NCBI RefSeq assembly: GCF_965363235.1
Contig: NC_134841.1
Coordinates: forward strand, 58,301,078 to 58,365,077
Direction: 5' to 3'
Length of the DNA: 64,000 nucleotides
From: Mytilus galloprovincialis
Lineage: Eukaryota; Mollusca; Bivalvia; Mytilida; Mytilidae
Position 1 is the stretch's first letter; every line of letters begins with the position of its first letter. The position numbers were made by a program, and so were the translations under genes. This document shows, in pieces, positions 32,105-43,345 of the stretch. The notes under the pieces are model-generated. The model was given only the letters and a program-made list of their open reading frames with translations. It did no database searches and was not told the DNA's origin.

Positions 32105-35100
32105 CCTGGACGCCACCTAGAGGAAATTTGGAGAAAAAAGCATACAAACACACAATCTTATCTTAACATACCTGCTGTCTGATCCTTTGACGCCACCTAG
32201 AGGAAATTTGGACAAAAATGCATACAAACACACAATCTTATCTTAACATACCTGTCCGTCCGATCTTTTGACACCACCTAGAGGAAATTTGGACAAAAAT
32301 GCATACAAACACACAATCTTATCTTAATATACCTTTCCGTTGGATCCTTTGACGGCACCTAGAAGAAACTTGGACAAAAATACATACAAACACACAATCT
32401 TATCTTAACATACCTTTCCGTTGGATCCTTTGACGGCACCTAGAGGAAATTTGGACAAAAATACATACAAACACACAATCTTATCTTAACATACCTTTTC
32501 GTTGGATCCTTTGACGGCACCTAAAGGAAATTTGGACAAAAATGCATACAAACACACAATCTTATCTTAACATACCTTTTCGTTGGATCCTTTGACGGCA
32601 CCTAGAGGAAATTTGGACAAAAATGCATACAAACACACAATCTTATCTTAACATACCTTTCCGTTGGATCCTTTGACGGCACCTAGAGGAAATTTGGACA
32701 AAAATGCATATAAACACACAATCTTATCTTAACATACCTTTTCGTTGGATCCTTTGACGGCACCTAGAGAAAACTTGGACAAAAAGGCATGTAAACACAC
32801 AATCTTATCTTAACATACCTTTCCTTTGGATCCTTTGAAGGCACCTAGAGGAAATTTGGACAAAAATGCATACAAACACACAATCTTATCTTAACATACC
32901 TTTCCGTTGGATCCTTTGACGGCACCTAGAGGAAATTTGGACAAAAATGCATACAAACACACAATCTTATCTTAACATACCTTTTCGTTGGATCCTTTGA
33001 CGGCACCTAAAGGAAATTTGGACAAAAATGCATACAAACACACAATCTTATCTTAACATACCTTTTCGTTGGATCCTTTGACGGCACCTAAAGGAAATTT
33101 GGACAAAAATGCATACAAACACACAATCTTATCTTAACATACCTTTCCGTTGGATCCTTTGACGACACCTAGAGGAAAATTTTGACAAAAATGCATACAA
33201 ACACACAATCTTATCTTAACATACCTTTCCGTTGGATCCTTTGACGGCACCTAGAGGAAATTTGGACAAAAATGCATACAAACACACAATCTTATCTTAA
33301 CATACCTTTCCGTTGGATAATTGGCGGCACCTAGAAGAAACTTGGACAAAAAGACATACAAACACACAATCTTATCTTAACATACCTTTCTGTTGGATCC
33401 TTTGATGTTACCTAGAGGAAATTTGGACAAAAATGCATACAAACACACAATCTTATCTTAACATACCTTTCCTTTGGATCCTTTGACGGCACCTAGAGGA
33501 AATTTGGACAAAAATGCATACAAACACACAATCTTATCTTAACATACCTTTTCGTTGGATCCTTTGACAGCACCTAGAGGAAACTTGGATAAAAAGGCAT
33601 ATAAACACACAATCTTATCTTAACATACCTTTCCTTTGGATCTTTTGACACCACCTAGAGGAAATTTGGACAAAAATGCATACAAACACACAATCTTATC
33701 TTAATATACCTTTCCGTTGGATCCTTTGACGGCACCTAGAAGAAACTTGGACAAAAATACATACAAACACACAATCTTATCTTAACATACCTTTCTGTTG
33801 GATCCTTTGACGGCACCTAGAAGAAACTTGGACAAAAAGACATACAAACACACAATCTTATCTTAACATACCTTTCCGTTGGATCCTTTGACGGCACCTA
33901 GAGGAAATTTGGACAAAAATGCATACAAACACACAATCTTATCTTAACATACCTTTTCGTTGGATCCTTTGACGGCACCTAAAGGAAATTTGGACAAAAA
34001 TGCATACAAACACACAATCTTATCTTAACATACCTCTCCGTTGGATCCTTTGACGGCACCTAGAGGAAATTTGGACAAAAATGCATACACACACACAATC
34101 TTATCTTAACATACCTTTCCGTTGGATCCTTTGACGGCACCTAGAGGAAATTTGGACAAAAATGCATACAAACACACAATCTTATCTTAACATACCTTTT
34201 CGTTGGATCCTTTGACGGCACCTAGAGAAAACTTGGACAAAAAGGCATATAAACACACAATCTTATCTTAACATACCTTTCCTTTGGATCCTTTGAAGGC
34301 ACCTAGAGGAAATTTGGACAAAAATGCATACAAACACACAATCTTATCTTAACATACCTTTCCGTTGGATCCTTTGACGGCACCTAGAAGAAACTTGGAC
34401 AAAAAGACATACAAACACACAATCTTATCTTAACATACCTTTCTGTTGGATCCTTTGATGTTACCTAGAGGAAATTTGGACAAAAATGCATACAAACACA
34501 CAATCTTATCTTAACATACCTTTCCTTTGGATCCTTTGATGGCACCTAGAGGAAATTTGGACAAAAATGCATACAAACACACAATCTTATCTTAACATAC
34601 CTTTTCGTTGGATCCTTTGACAGCACCTAGAGGAAACTTGGATAAAAAGGCATATAAACACACAATCTTATCTTAACATACCTTTCCTTTGGATCCTTTG
34701 AAGGCACCTAGAGGAAATTTGGACAAAAATGCATACAAAAACACAATCTTATCTTAACATACCTTTCCGTTGGATCCTTTGACGGCACCTAGAAGAAACT
34801 TGGACAAAAATACATACACACAATCTTATCTTAACATACCTTTCCGTTGGATCCTTTGACGGCACCTAGAAGAAACTTGGACAAAAAGACATACAAACAC
34901 ACAATCTTATCTTAACATACCTTTCCGTTGGATCCTTTGATGTCACCTAGAGGAAATTTGGACAAAAATGCATACAAACACACAATCTTATCTTAACATA
35001 CCTTTCCGTTGGATCCTTTGACGGCTACCTAGAGGAAATTTGGACAAAAATGCATACAAACACACAATCTTATCTTAACATACCTTTCCGTTGAATCCTT

Positions 35101-38040
35101 TGAAGGCACCTAGAGGAAATTTGGACAAAAATGCATACAAACATACACACAATCTTATCTTAACATACCTGCTGTCTGATCCTTTGACGCCACCTAGAGG
35201 AAATTTGGACACAAATGCAAACAAACACACAATCTTATCTTAACATACCTGTCTGTCCGATCTTTTGACACCACCTAGAGGAAATTTGGACAAAAATGCA
35301 TACAAACACACAATCTTATCTTAATATACCTTTCCGTTGGATCCTTTGACGGCACCTAGAAGAAACTTGGACAAAAATACATACAAACACACAATCTTAT
35401 CTTAACATACCTTTCCGTTGGATCCTTTGACGGCACCTAGAGGAAATTTGGACAAAAATGCATACAAACACACAATCTTATCTTAACATACCTTTCCGTT
35501 GGATCCTTTGACGGCACCTAGAGGAAATTTGGACAAAAATGCATACAAACACACAATCTTATCTTAACATACCTTTTCGTTGGATCCTTTGACGGCACCT
35601 AAAGGAAATTTGGACAAAAATGCATACAAACACACAATCTTATCTTAACATACCTCTCCGTTGGATCCTTTGACGGCACCTAGAGGAAATTTGGACAAAA
35701 ATGCATACAAACACACAATCTTATCTTAACATACCTTTCCGTTGGATCCTTTGACGGCACCTAGAGGAAATTTGGACAAAAATGCATACAAACACACAAT
35801 CTTATCTTAACATACCTTTTCGTTGGATCCTTTGACGGCACGTAGAGAAAACTTGGACAAAAAGGCATATAAACACACAATCTTATCTTAACATACCTTT
35901 CCTTTGGATCCTTTGAAGGCACCTAGAGGAAATTTGGACAAAAATGCATACAAACACACAATCTTATCTTAACATACCTTTCCGTTGGATCCTTTGACGG
36001 CACCTAGAAGAAACTTGGACAAAAATACATACAAACACACAATCTTATCTTAACATACCTTTCCGTTGGATCCTTTGACGGCACCTAGAGGAAATTTGGA
36101 CAAAAATGCATACAAACACACAATCTTATCTTAACATTACCTTTTCGTTGGATCCTTTGACGGCACCTAAAGGAAATTTGGACAAAAATGCATACAAACA
36201 CACAATCTTATCTTAACATACCTTTCCGTTGGATCCTTTGACGACACCTAGAGGAAAAATTTGACAAAAATGCATACAAACACACAATCTTATCTTAACA
36301 TACCTTTCCGTTGGATCCTTTGACGGCACCTAGAGGAAATTTGGACAAAAATGCATACAAACACACAATCTTATCTTAACATACCTTTCCGTTGGATCCT
36401 TTGACGGCACCTAGAAGAAACTTGGACAAAAATACATACAAACACACAATCTTATCTTAACATACCTTTCCGTTGGATCCTTTGACGGCACCTAGAAGAA
36501 ACTTGGACAAAAAGACATACAAACACACAATCTTATCTTAACATACCTTTCTGTTGGATCCTTTGATGTCACCTAGAGGAAATTTGGACAAAAATGCATA
36601 CAAACACACAATCTTATCTTAACATACCTTTTCGTTGGATCCTTTGACAGCACCTAGAGGAAACTTGGATAAAAAGGCATATAAACACACAATCTTATCT
36701 TAACATACCTTTCCTTTGGATCCTTTGAAGGCACCTAGAGGAAATTTGGACAAAAATGCATACAAACACACAATCTTATCTTAACATACCTTTCCGTTGA
36801 ATCCTTTGACGGCACCTAGAAGAAACTTGGACAAAAATACATACAAACACACAATCTTATCTTAACATACCTTTCCGTTGGATCCTTTGACGGCACCTAG
36901 AAGAAACTTGGACAAAAAGACATACAAACACACAATCTTATCTTAACATACCTTTCCGTTGGATCCTTTGATGTCACCTAGAGGAAATTTGGACAAAAAT
37001 GCATACAAACACACAATCTTATCTTAACATACCTTTCCGTTGGATCCTTTGACGGCTACCTAGAGGAAATTTGGACAAAAATGCATACAAACACACAATC
37101 TTATCTTAACATACCTTTCCGTTGGATCCTTTGACAGCACCTAGAGGAAACTTTGACAAAAAGGCATATAAACACACAATCTTATCTTAACATACCTTTC
37201 CGTTGAATCCTTTGAAGGCACCTAGAGGAGATTTGGACAAAAATGCATACAAACATACACACAATCTTATCTTAACATACCTGCTGTCTGATCCTTTGAT
37301 GCCACCTAGAGGAAATTTGGAGAAAAATGCATACAAACACACAATCTTATCTTAACATACCTGCTGTCTGATTCTTTGACGCCACCTAGAGGAAATTTGG
37401 ACAAAAATGCAAACAAACACACAATCTTATCTTAACATACCTGTCTGTCCGATCTTTTGACACCACCTAGAGGAAATTTGGACAAAAATACATACAAACA
37501 CACAATCTTATCTTAACATACCTTTCCGTTGCATCCTTTGAAGGCACCTAGAGGAAATTTGGACAAAAATGCATACAAACACACAATCTTATCTTAACAT
37601 ACCTGCTGTCTGATCCTTTGACGCCACCTAGAGGAAATTTGGACAAAAATGCATACAAACACACAATCTTATCTTAACATACCTTTCCGTTGGATCCTTT
37701 GACGGCACCTAGAAGAAACTTGGACAAAAATGCATACAAACACACAATCTTATCTTAACATACCTTTTCGTTGGATCCTTTGACGGCACCTAAAGGAAAC
37801 TTGGACAAAAAGGCATATAAACACACAATCTTATCTTAACATACCTTTCCGTTGGATCCTTTGAAGGCATCTAGAGGAAATTTGGAAAAAAGGCATACAA
37901 AAACACAATCTTATCTTAACATACCTTTCCTTTGGATCCTTGGACGCCACCTAGAGGAAACTTGGACAAAAAGGCATACAAACATGCACACAATCCTATC
38001 AAAACTTACCTGCTGTCTGATCCTGGACGCCACCTAAAAC
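32105..38040 (-). repeat. ~81-bp array of potential micro-exons, ~73 units
   Basis: The units are 80-82 bp. On the minus strand each reads: donor GTATGTTAAGATAAGATTG, a ~55-nt spacer ending in TTTTTGTCCAAATTTCCTC then TAG, and a segment of mostly 26 nt starting GTGCCGTCAAAGG and ending CCAACGGAAAG, then the next donor. The AG before and the GT after the segment are kept in nearly all units; changes fall mainly within the segment and the spacer. Variant segments are 24 nt (38010-38033), 25 nt (the CTGTCTGATCC units) and 27 nt (GTAGCCGTC units near 35023 and 37052). The array is in the orientation of the neighbouring exons at 43.2 and 31.3 kb. Whether any unit is spliced into mRNA is not shown by the sequence. 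Confidence 0.9.
38010..38033 (-). CDS. First micro-exon-like unit of the array, 24 nt
   Basis: The boundaries are TTATGTTTTAG|GTGGCG and GACAGCAG|GTAAGTTTTG, the strongest donor of the array. The segment is open as VASRIRQQ. It is the 5'-most unit in transcription direction. The last unit (near 32105-32120) carries a truncated version of the same variant (GTGGCGTCCAGGAT), so this variant bounds the array at both ends. Confidence 0.35.
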
Positions 38041-38064
38041 ATAAAATGAAATAGATAGCTATAC

Positions 38065-38089
38065 CTCACTTATAATTCTTTAAAGTGAC
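38065..38089 (-). pseudogene. Diverged micro-exon-like copy, 25 nt
   Basis: It has acceptor CATTTTCTATAG, a segment starting GTCACTTTAAAGAATT and ending AAGTGAG, and donor GTATAGC. The CTTTAAAG core aligns with CGTCAAAG of the array units. One frame contains TAA. Confidence 0.4.
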
Positions 38090-38133
38090 CTATAGAAAAT
38101 GGAAATAGATTAAAAAAAAAAGAAGAAAGAAAT

Positions 38134-38167
38134 ACACCTATAGGAAACAGAAAGAAAAAAACACCAT
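38134..38167. repeat. 34-bp direct repeat flanking the ~81-bp array, right
   Basis: ACACCTATAGGAAACAGAAA then GAAAAAAACACCAT is the partner of 32071-32104. Confidence 0.75.
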
Positions 38168-38193
38168 ACATATGAAAACATAAAAATGAAATA

Positions 38194-38930
38194 TACTGAG
38201 CCAAAAAAGTTTAGCAACACTTTTTTTTTCATTGTTATTTGTTGTTTCTGGTTTTTTTTTTTTATTAAACATCATTGATATAATCCTTAGTTTTACCTGA
38301 AATTTTAAAGAGTCGTACTTTTTGCCAGGTGATTGATTTCGTGCCATTTCAGCTTTGCACGTGTAATTGATGTTTTACTTTCTGTACCTGTACTTTAAAA
38401 ACAAATTTATATTTTTTTTGCACACACGTTCAGAAACACACCATTTGTAAGAAAAACACATAAAAGTTTAAAAAAATTGCATGAAGCGTCAACCATTCCT
38501 CTCGGAAAATGACGGTCAGATGGCTCTTGGAATGTGAGTGTTGCTGACGTCGTGGCTCGACTTTATGTGCATAAGTCAACAGTTTAGGGACTAGCAAACA
38601 AAAATCAACAAATTGCAACAACACAGGATAGGTCAATATGCCGTAGACCAAAAACAACAATCGTCAACATGTGGTAAGTTTTTTCTGGCCACAAGAGTAG
38701 TGCATTGACTAAGGGTAGCTGCACTTAGAACATGGCAGAGAAATTGATTTTGAATAACACTATACTCATTTCCGCATTTTGACCCTCCCGTGCTCCATAC
38801 AAAAAATATCCTAATGAATATGAGTGTTAAACATTCATGTTGCTTCTGACATGTCATAATTCCATTTTTTTTTATTATCTTTTTGTAATAAAATTTCATA
38901 TTTTTGTTGCTAAACTTTTTTAGCTCAGTA
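38194..38930 (+). mobile_element. Tc1/mariner transposon, degenerate
   Basis: The inverted ends are TACTGAGCCAAAAAAGTTTA (left) and TACTGAGCTAAAAAAGTTTA (reverse complement of right), both continuing GCAACA. TA is duplicated at 38192-38193 and 38931-38932. The interior (about 38520-38760, plus) retains traces of a Tc1 transposase N-terminal region, a helix-turn-helix-like VARLYVHKSTV followed by NKNQQ and RPKTT in broken frames with several stops. At 737 bp it is internally deleted. Confidence 0.8.
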
Positions 38931-38941
38931 TAGATATAAAC

Positions 38942-38966
38942 ATCACTTTCGATTCTTTGAAGTTAC
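38942..38966 (-). pseudogene. Diverged micro-exon-like copy next to the Tc1 insertion
   Basis: It has acceptor AGCATAG, a segment starting GTAACTTCAAAGAATCG and ending AAGTGAT, and donor GTTTATATC. The following TATTTCATTTTTATG, split by the Tc1 element, aligns with the spacer after 38065. The Tc1 therefore landed inside the spacer of one unit of this family. Confidence 0.4.
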
Positions 38967-38969
38967 CTA

Positions 38970-39965
38970 TGCTATATATTTTCTATAGGCTATAAAAAAT
39001 ATAAAGAAACTTAAAATCCAATTGTTCAGAGAACAATTGCAGGTCTTTCCACAAGTAAGGATAAATTTAATAGTATTCTTAAAATTTTAATTGGATTACC
39101 TCCCATACACTAGCAAATTTACCTGATGATATCGGGATATAGGTATTTAGTCGGATCTTAACACGTACTTATGATTGCTTCTTACACTTTGAGAAATGAA
39201 TAATCTTTAGCTACTTTATTTAAATATTGTGTAAAAACGTTAATTATGAGCTAGGAAAGTCAAGTGGCTCGAGCATTTTTCTGAGGAAGTTTTAAAAAAT
39301 TGCAAAGAAATATTTTAACAGTGGGTTAGCTTTCATTAGTCTTCACTATCTATAGATTAACAAATTTTGGTTATATTTATAATTAATTTAGAATCATTAT
39401 TGAAGGTAGAGCACGATTGTAGAGTTAATTAATTATATTGATGTGCCATTTGTATGCAAGAGTGACATTCCGTTGTATTATGTGCCAATTCGAAAAAGTT
39501 ATGCAAGTATTGTCTCCCTTTAACAGGTTCATTATTTTATAATATATGTTTCTGATATAATTTTGAATAATTACAAAATGTATCAATTCAATATATTTCA
39601 GCTTTAGTAATTGGTGTATCAAAAAACATTGGTGTACGAATATCATTTCATAAATTTGAAACGTTTAAAATGATAACATACCAATAGAAAGAACCATTCA
39701 TCCTTTTTGAAAAAGACTATGATTGTCCCTTCATGATAGATTGATTGAGAAATGAACCAGAGTTATCTAATGGTTATCACAGAGAGGGACTAGCAAGCAA
39801 TTTTAAATTGAAGCTTATTCAAGGTTAAAACAATTTTCCACTATAAACAAATGTTACTTCATACAAATATAAGGACTTTGTTAGCTAAATCTACAAATTT
39901 TATTAGATATTATGAATTTTTATTACAATAGATTAATATGCTACTTACACTGCTTTCAAATTGTT
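38970..39965. other. AT-rich intronic stretch
   Basis: No exon, element end or tandem repeat was recognised. A 73-codon minus-strand frame (39425-39646) lacks any support. Confidence 0.4.
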
Positions 39966-40128
39966 TAAGTTGTCCAGAAAAACCTTTGTCCCCCCCTTTT
40001 TTGCCCCTTATTGCTTAATGATTTGTTCCATTACCCCCTATAACCATCCTTTGTAGTATGGAAACTTGTGGTATCATTTCAGAGAGATTTATACACTTTT
40101 AAAAAGACAAGTTATTGACTGAAAACTA
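39966..40128 (+). repeat. Left part of a bivalve-type long repeat, split by an insertion
   Basis: It carries CCCCCCTTTTTTGCCCCTTA, CCTTTGTAGTATGG and TTTCAGAGAGATTTATACAC. The pattern continues at 41542-42430 with internal repeats of TTTCAGAGAGATCCATACA. The break at 40128 is the insertion site of the next element. Confidence 0.6.
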
Positions 40129-41541
40129 CCAATAGAGGCTCTTAAGAGCCGGTGTCGCTCACCTTGGATCTATGTGCATATCAAACAAAGGACACAGATG
40201 GATTCATGACAAAATTGTGTTTTGGTGATGGTGATGTGTTTGTAGATCTTACTTTGCTGAAAATTCTTGCCACTTACAATGTTTTTTATCTATAATAAAA
40301 TTGGCCCTTTAGTAACGGAGGAAAATATTTTGTAAAAATTAACAAAATTAATGAAAACTGTTGAAAATTGACTAAAAAATGGACAATAACTCCTTAAGGG
40401 GTCATCTGACTATTTAAGGCATGTTGACTTATTTCTACATCTTACTTTGCTGAACAGAATTATATTTTATATTATTATTAATCATAGATATTGATTTTTT
40501 TAACAATTTAATTCCCTGTCAGATTTGCTCTAAATGCTTTGGTTTCAGAGTTATAATATAAAAAAGAAGATGTGGTATGATTGCCAATGAGACAACTATC
40601 CACAAAAGACCAAAATAACACAGACGTTAACAACTATAGATCATCGTACGGCCTTCAACAATGAGCAAAGCCCATACCGCATAGTGAGTTATAAAAGGCC
40701 CCGATAAGACAATGGAAACAATTCAAACGAGAAAACTAACGGCCTTATTTATGAAAAAAATGAACGAAAAACAAATATGTAACACATAAACAAACGACAA
40801 CCACTGAATTACAGGCTCCTGAGCCAAAATCTACATTTTACCTCTATGTTCTATTTGGCAGCCATCTTGGTTAGTTGGCGAGGTCACCACACACATTTTT
40901 TAAATAAATACCCTAATTATGATTGTGGATAAGATTGGTTAAATTTGGCCCAGTAGTTTCAGAGGAATTTTGTGAAAGACTACATAAATTTATGAAAAAT
41001 TGGTAAAAATTGATTATAAAAGGCAATAACTCCTTAAGTGGTCAACTGACCATTTTAGTCATGTTGACTTATTTGTAGATCTTACTTTTCTGAACATTAT
41101 TGCTGTTTGTAGTTTATATCTATCTATAATAATATTAAAGATAATAATCAAAAACGGCAAAATTTCGAATTCAGGGGCAGTAACCAAACAAGCCATTGTC
41201 CAATACAACTGAAAATTTCAGGGCAGATAGATCTTAACCTGAAAAACAATTTTAATCCATGTCAGATTGCACTAAATGCTTTGGTTTCAGAGTTATAAGC
41301 CAAAATCTACATTTTACCCCTATGTTCTATTCTTAGCCATGGCAGCCATCTTGGTTGGTTGGCCGGGTCACCAGACACATTTTTTAAACTAGATACCCTA
41401 ATGATGATTGTGGCCAAGTTTGGTTAAATTTGGCCAAGTAATTTTAGAGGAGAAGATTTTTGTAAAAGCTAACAACGCTGGACAACGCCAGACGCCAAGT
41501 GATGAGAAAGGCTCACTTTGACCTTTGGGCCAGGTGAGCTA
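40129..41541 (+). mobile_element. AGAGGCTCTTAAGAGCC element, dimeric copy with nested repeat
   Basis: It starts AGAGGCTCTTAAGAGCC then GTGTCGCTCACCTTGG, and ends GCTCACTTTGACC..CCAGGTGAGCTA. A 0.8-kb single-unit copy is at 45219-46010. Here the internal module (GACTTATTT..TAGATCTTAC to AGTTATAAGCCAAAATC..GCCATCTTGGTT) occurs twice, and the first module is interrupted by a GCCAATGAGACAACTC copy. It has no ORF. GCTCACCT occurs inverted near both ends. It is probably a non-autonomous DNA element common in bivalves. Confidence 0.7.
40556..40832 (+). repeat. GCCAATGAGACAACTC repeat, longest copy
   Basis: It runs from AAGAAGATGTGGTATGATTG through GACAACTATCCACAAAAGAC, ATCGTACGGCCTTCAACAAT, GCCCCGATAAGACAATGG and CGAGAAAACTAACGGCC to TGAATTACAGGCTCCTGAGC. 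It interrupts the host element between AGAGTTATAA and GCCAAAATCTAC, so it is the younger insertion. Confidence 0.9.
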
Positions 41542-42430
41542 AAAATGCTTATTTGGGCTGCCACTGTATTTAATGCTAACATTGAAAAAAAAAATTCGGC
41601 AAAAAAAATGTTTGTCCAGAAAAAAAATCCATAGCCCCCTCCCCTCAGAAAATCAAATGGTTGCCGCCTAAGAAACCTTGTAGTATAATTTCAGAGAGAT
41701 CCATACACTTTAACACAACTTATTATCTGTAAACTAGAAAAATGCTTCTTTTTGGCCTCTTATTCCTAAATGTTTAGGGATATTAACCCCAGACTGACAC
41801 CAAACATTCCCTTCATTATATGGAACCTTGTTGTACAATGTCAGAAAGATCCATACAATTAAACATAAGTTATTGTCCCAAAACTTCAAAAATGCTTGTT
41901 TTTGGCTACTTTTTGGTCCTTAATTCCTTAACTGTTTGCCCATAACCCTTACAAGAAATCCCAAACTTCTACTTAATAGTATGAACATTATGGATTGGTA
42001 CAATTTCAGAGTAATTGAAATACTTATACACAACTTGTCCTGAAACAAGATGTCATTAGATGAATGTATGTTTTCGGCCCCCAAAATCAATCCAACCTTC
42101 CTTTTGTGGTTATAAACATTGTGTTAACATTTTATTGATTTCCATTTACTTATACTAAAGTTATTATTTGGAAACCATCTGTCTTTGGATGCCGCTGACG
42201 ACAACGACGTGATACCAATATACGACTGCAAAAATTTTTGCAGTCGTATTAAAATCTTTTACCACAGAGTGAATGTAATGTTTCCTGGCAGAAAAAACTT
42301 AAGTCCATTGGGAAAAACCGGATTTTTTTTTATCAAAATTTACTTCTGGATACTATCTTATGATCACAAACAAGCTTCTGTCAAAGTTTGGTAGAAATCC
42401 AGGATAGTTTTAGAAAGTTATTAAAATTTC
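41542..42430 (+). repeat. Right part of the bivalve-type long repeat
   Basis: It contains three diverged ~150-bp modules with CAGARAGATCCATACA and AACTTATTRTC, then GCCGCTGACGACAACGACG and a perfect palindrome (42219-42249). It ends around GGTAGAAATCCAGG. Confidence 0.6.
42219..42249. repeat. Perfect palindrome ATACGACTGCAAAAA/TTTTTGCAGTCGTAT
   Basis: The arms ATACGACTGCAAAAA and TTTTTGCAGTCGTAT are exact inverted copies with no loop. It follows the GACGACAACGACG motif and may be a terminus or signal of the repeat it lies in. Confidence 0.85.
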
Positions 42431-42800
42431 AACAAGAGTGCACACCCTGAAATGTCTCGCCTTCTTTACTAATCATTGATATTATGTTGACAGTCCTAAG
42501 TATAAAGCTTTAGTACAACTGTCACATAAACTTAACTTTAACCAGGACAAGAGTGCACACGCTGAAATGTCTCGCCTTCTTTACTAATCATTGATGATAG
42601 TCTTAAATATAAAGCTTTATTACAACTGTTACATAAACTTAACATTAATCAAGAAAACTAAACATTGACCAACAAACCATGAAAGTGAGGTCAACGTCAG
42701 ATGAACCATGCCAGGCAGGCATGTACAGCTAACAATTCTTCCATACAACAAATATAGTTGACCTATTACTTAAATGAAAAATATTCATGGGACGGACTGA
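42430..42800 (+). repeat. AAGAGTGCACAC / GAGGTCAAGGTCAGATGAACC repeat
   Basis: Two tandem copies of AAGAGTGCACAC(C/G)CTGAAAT then GTCTCGCCTTCTTTACTAAT (42434 and 42548) are followed by one GAGGTCAACGTCAGATGAAC module. It relates to the module array at 44410-45215. Confidence 0.75.
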
Positions 42801-43009
42801 TGAATTGATGGCTGGATCGACAGACAGAGGTAAAACAGTATTACCTACCCCCACCTCCCCCTTTTTCAAAAGGGGGAAGGGGGTAAAATGAGTTGTAAAA
42901 TGTTAATATTTTTGAACTATGAGATTTCAAGTTATTAGAACATATATTATAGACATTAAGTAACTATAAAGAATTGTATCACTGTATATATTGTATATAT
43001 ATTATAAAA

Positions 43010-43345
43010 TACATTTCATTCGAGTATAAATTTGAAAAATAAATTTTGGACTAATTTGTAATGATTTTTCAAGCTGTTTCTCCAACGAATTTGAAAACTA
43101 ATTTTCAAGCCATTTCTCCAACTAATTTGAAAACTATTTTTTATTATCTAACAAATTTTAACATAGTTTCAAATACAATTGTAATCAGCAAATACTTACA
43201 TCATCATTATCTGGCAACTAAAATGAAATCGTCTGCCTGTAGGTGTCAGGACTGAACTTTCATCTGGGCTCATCCATCTGTAATACAAAAAAAAAATATT
43301 CTTATATGTATGAGAAAACAGTTAGTAATTGAAATAAAAAATATA
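43010..43345 (-). repeat. Parent block of the exon duplication
   Basis: It includes the 78-nt exon and flanking intron. It matches 31730-32040 in the same orientation with many substitutions, so the duplication is old. Confidence 0.75.
43200..43277 (-). CDS. Unknown minus-strand gene, 78-nt exon
   Basis: The exon has acceptor TTTGTATTACAG and donor GATGAT|GTAAGT. The one frame compatible with its neighbour at 47.2 kb is open throughout: WMSPDESSVLTPTGRRFHFS then CQIMM. It starts with the last base of a codon begun at 47189 (AG+A, Arg) and leaves two bases (AT) at its 3' end. A related, frameshifted copy lies 11 kb downstream. The protein family is not recognised. The TPTGRRFHFS segment looks like conserved globular sequence rather than low complexity. 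Confidence 0.6.

Noticed and set aside
32105-38040. CRISPR-like array
   Set aside because: Units are contiguous ~81-bp tandem repeats with no unique spacers, in an animal genome with introns.
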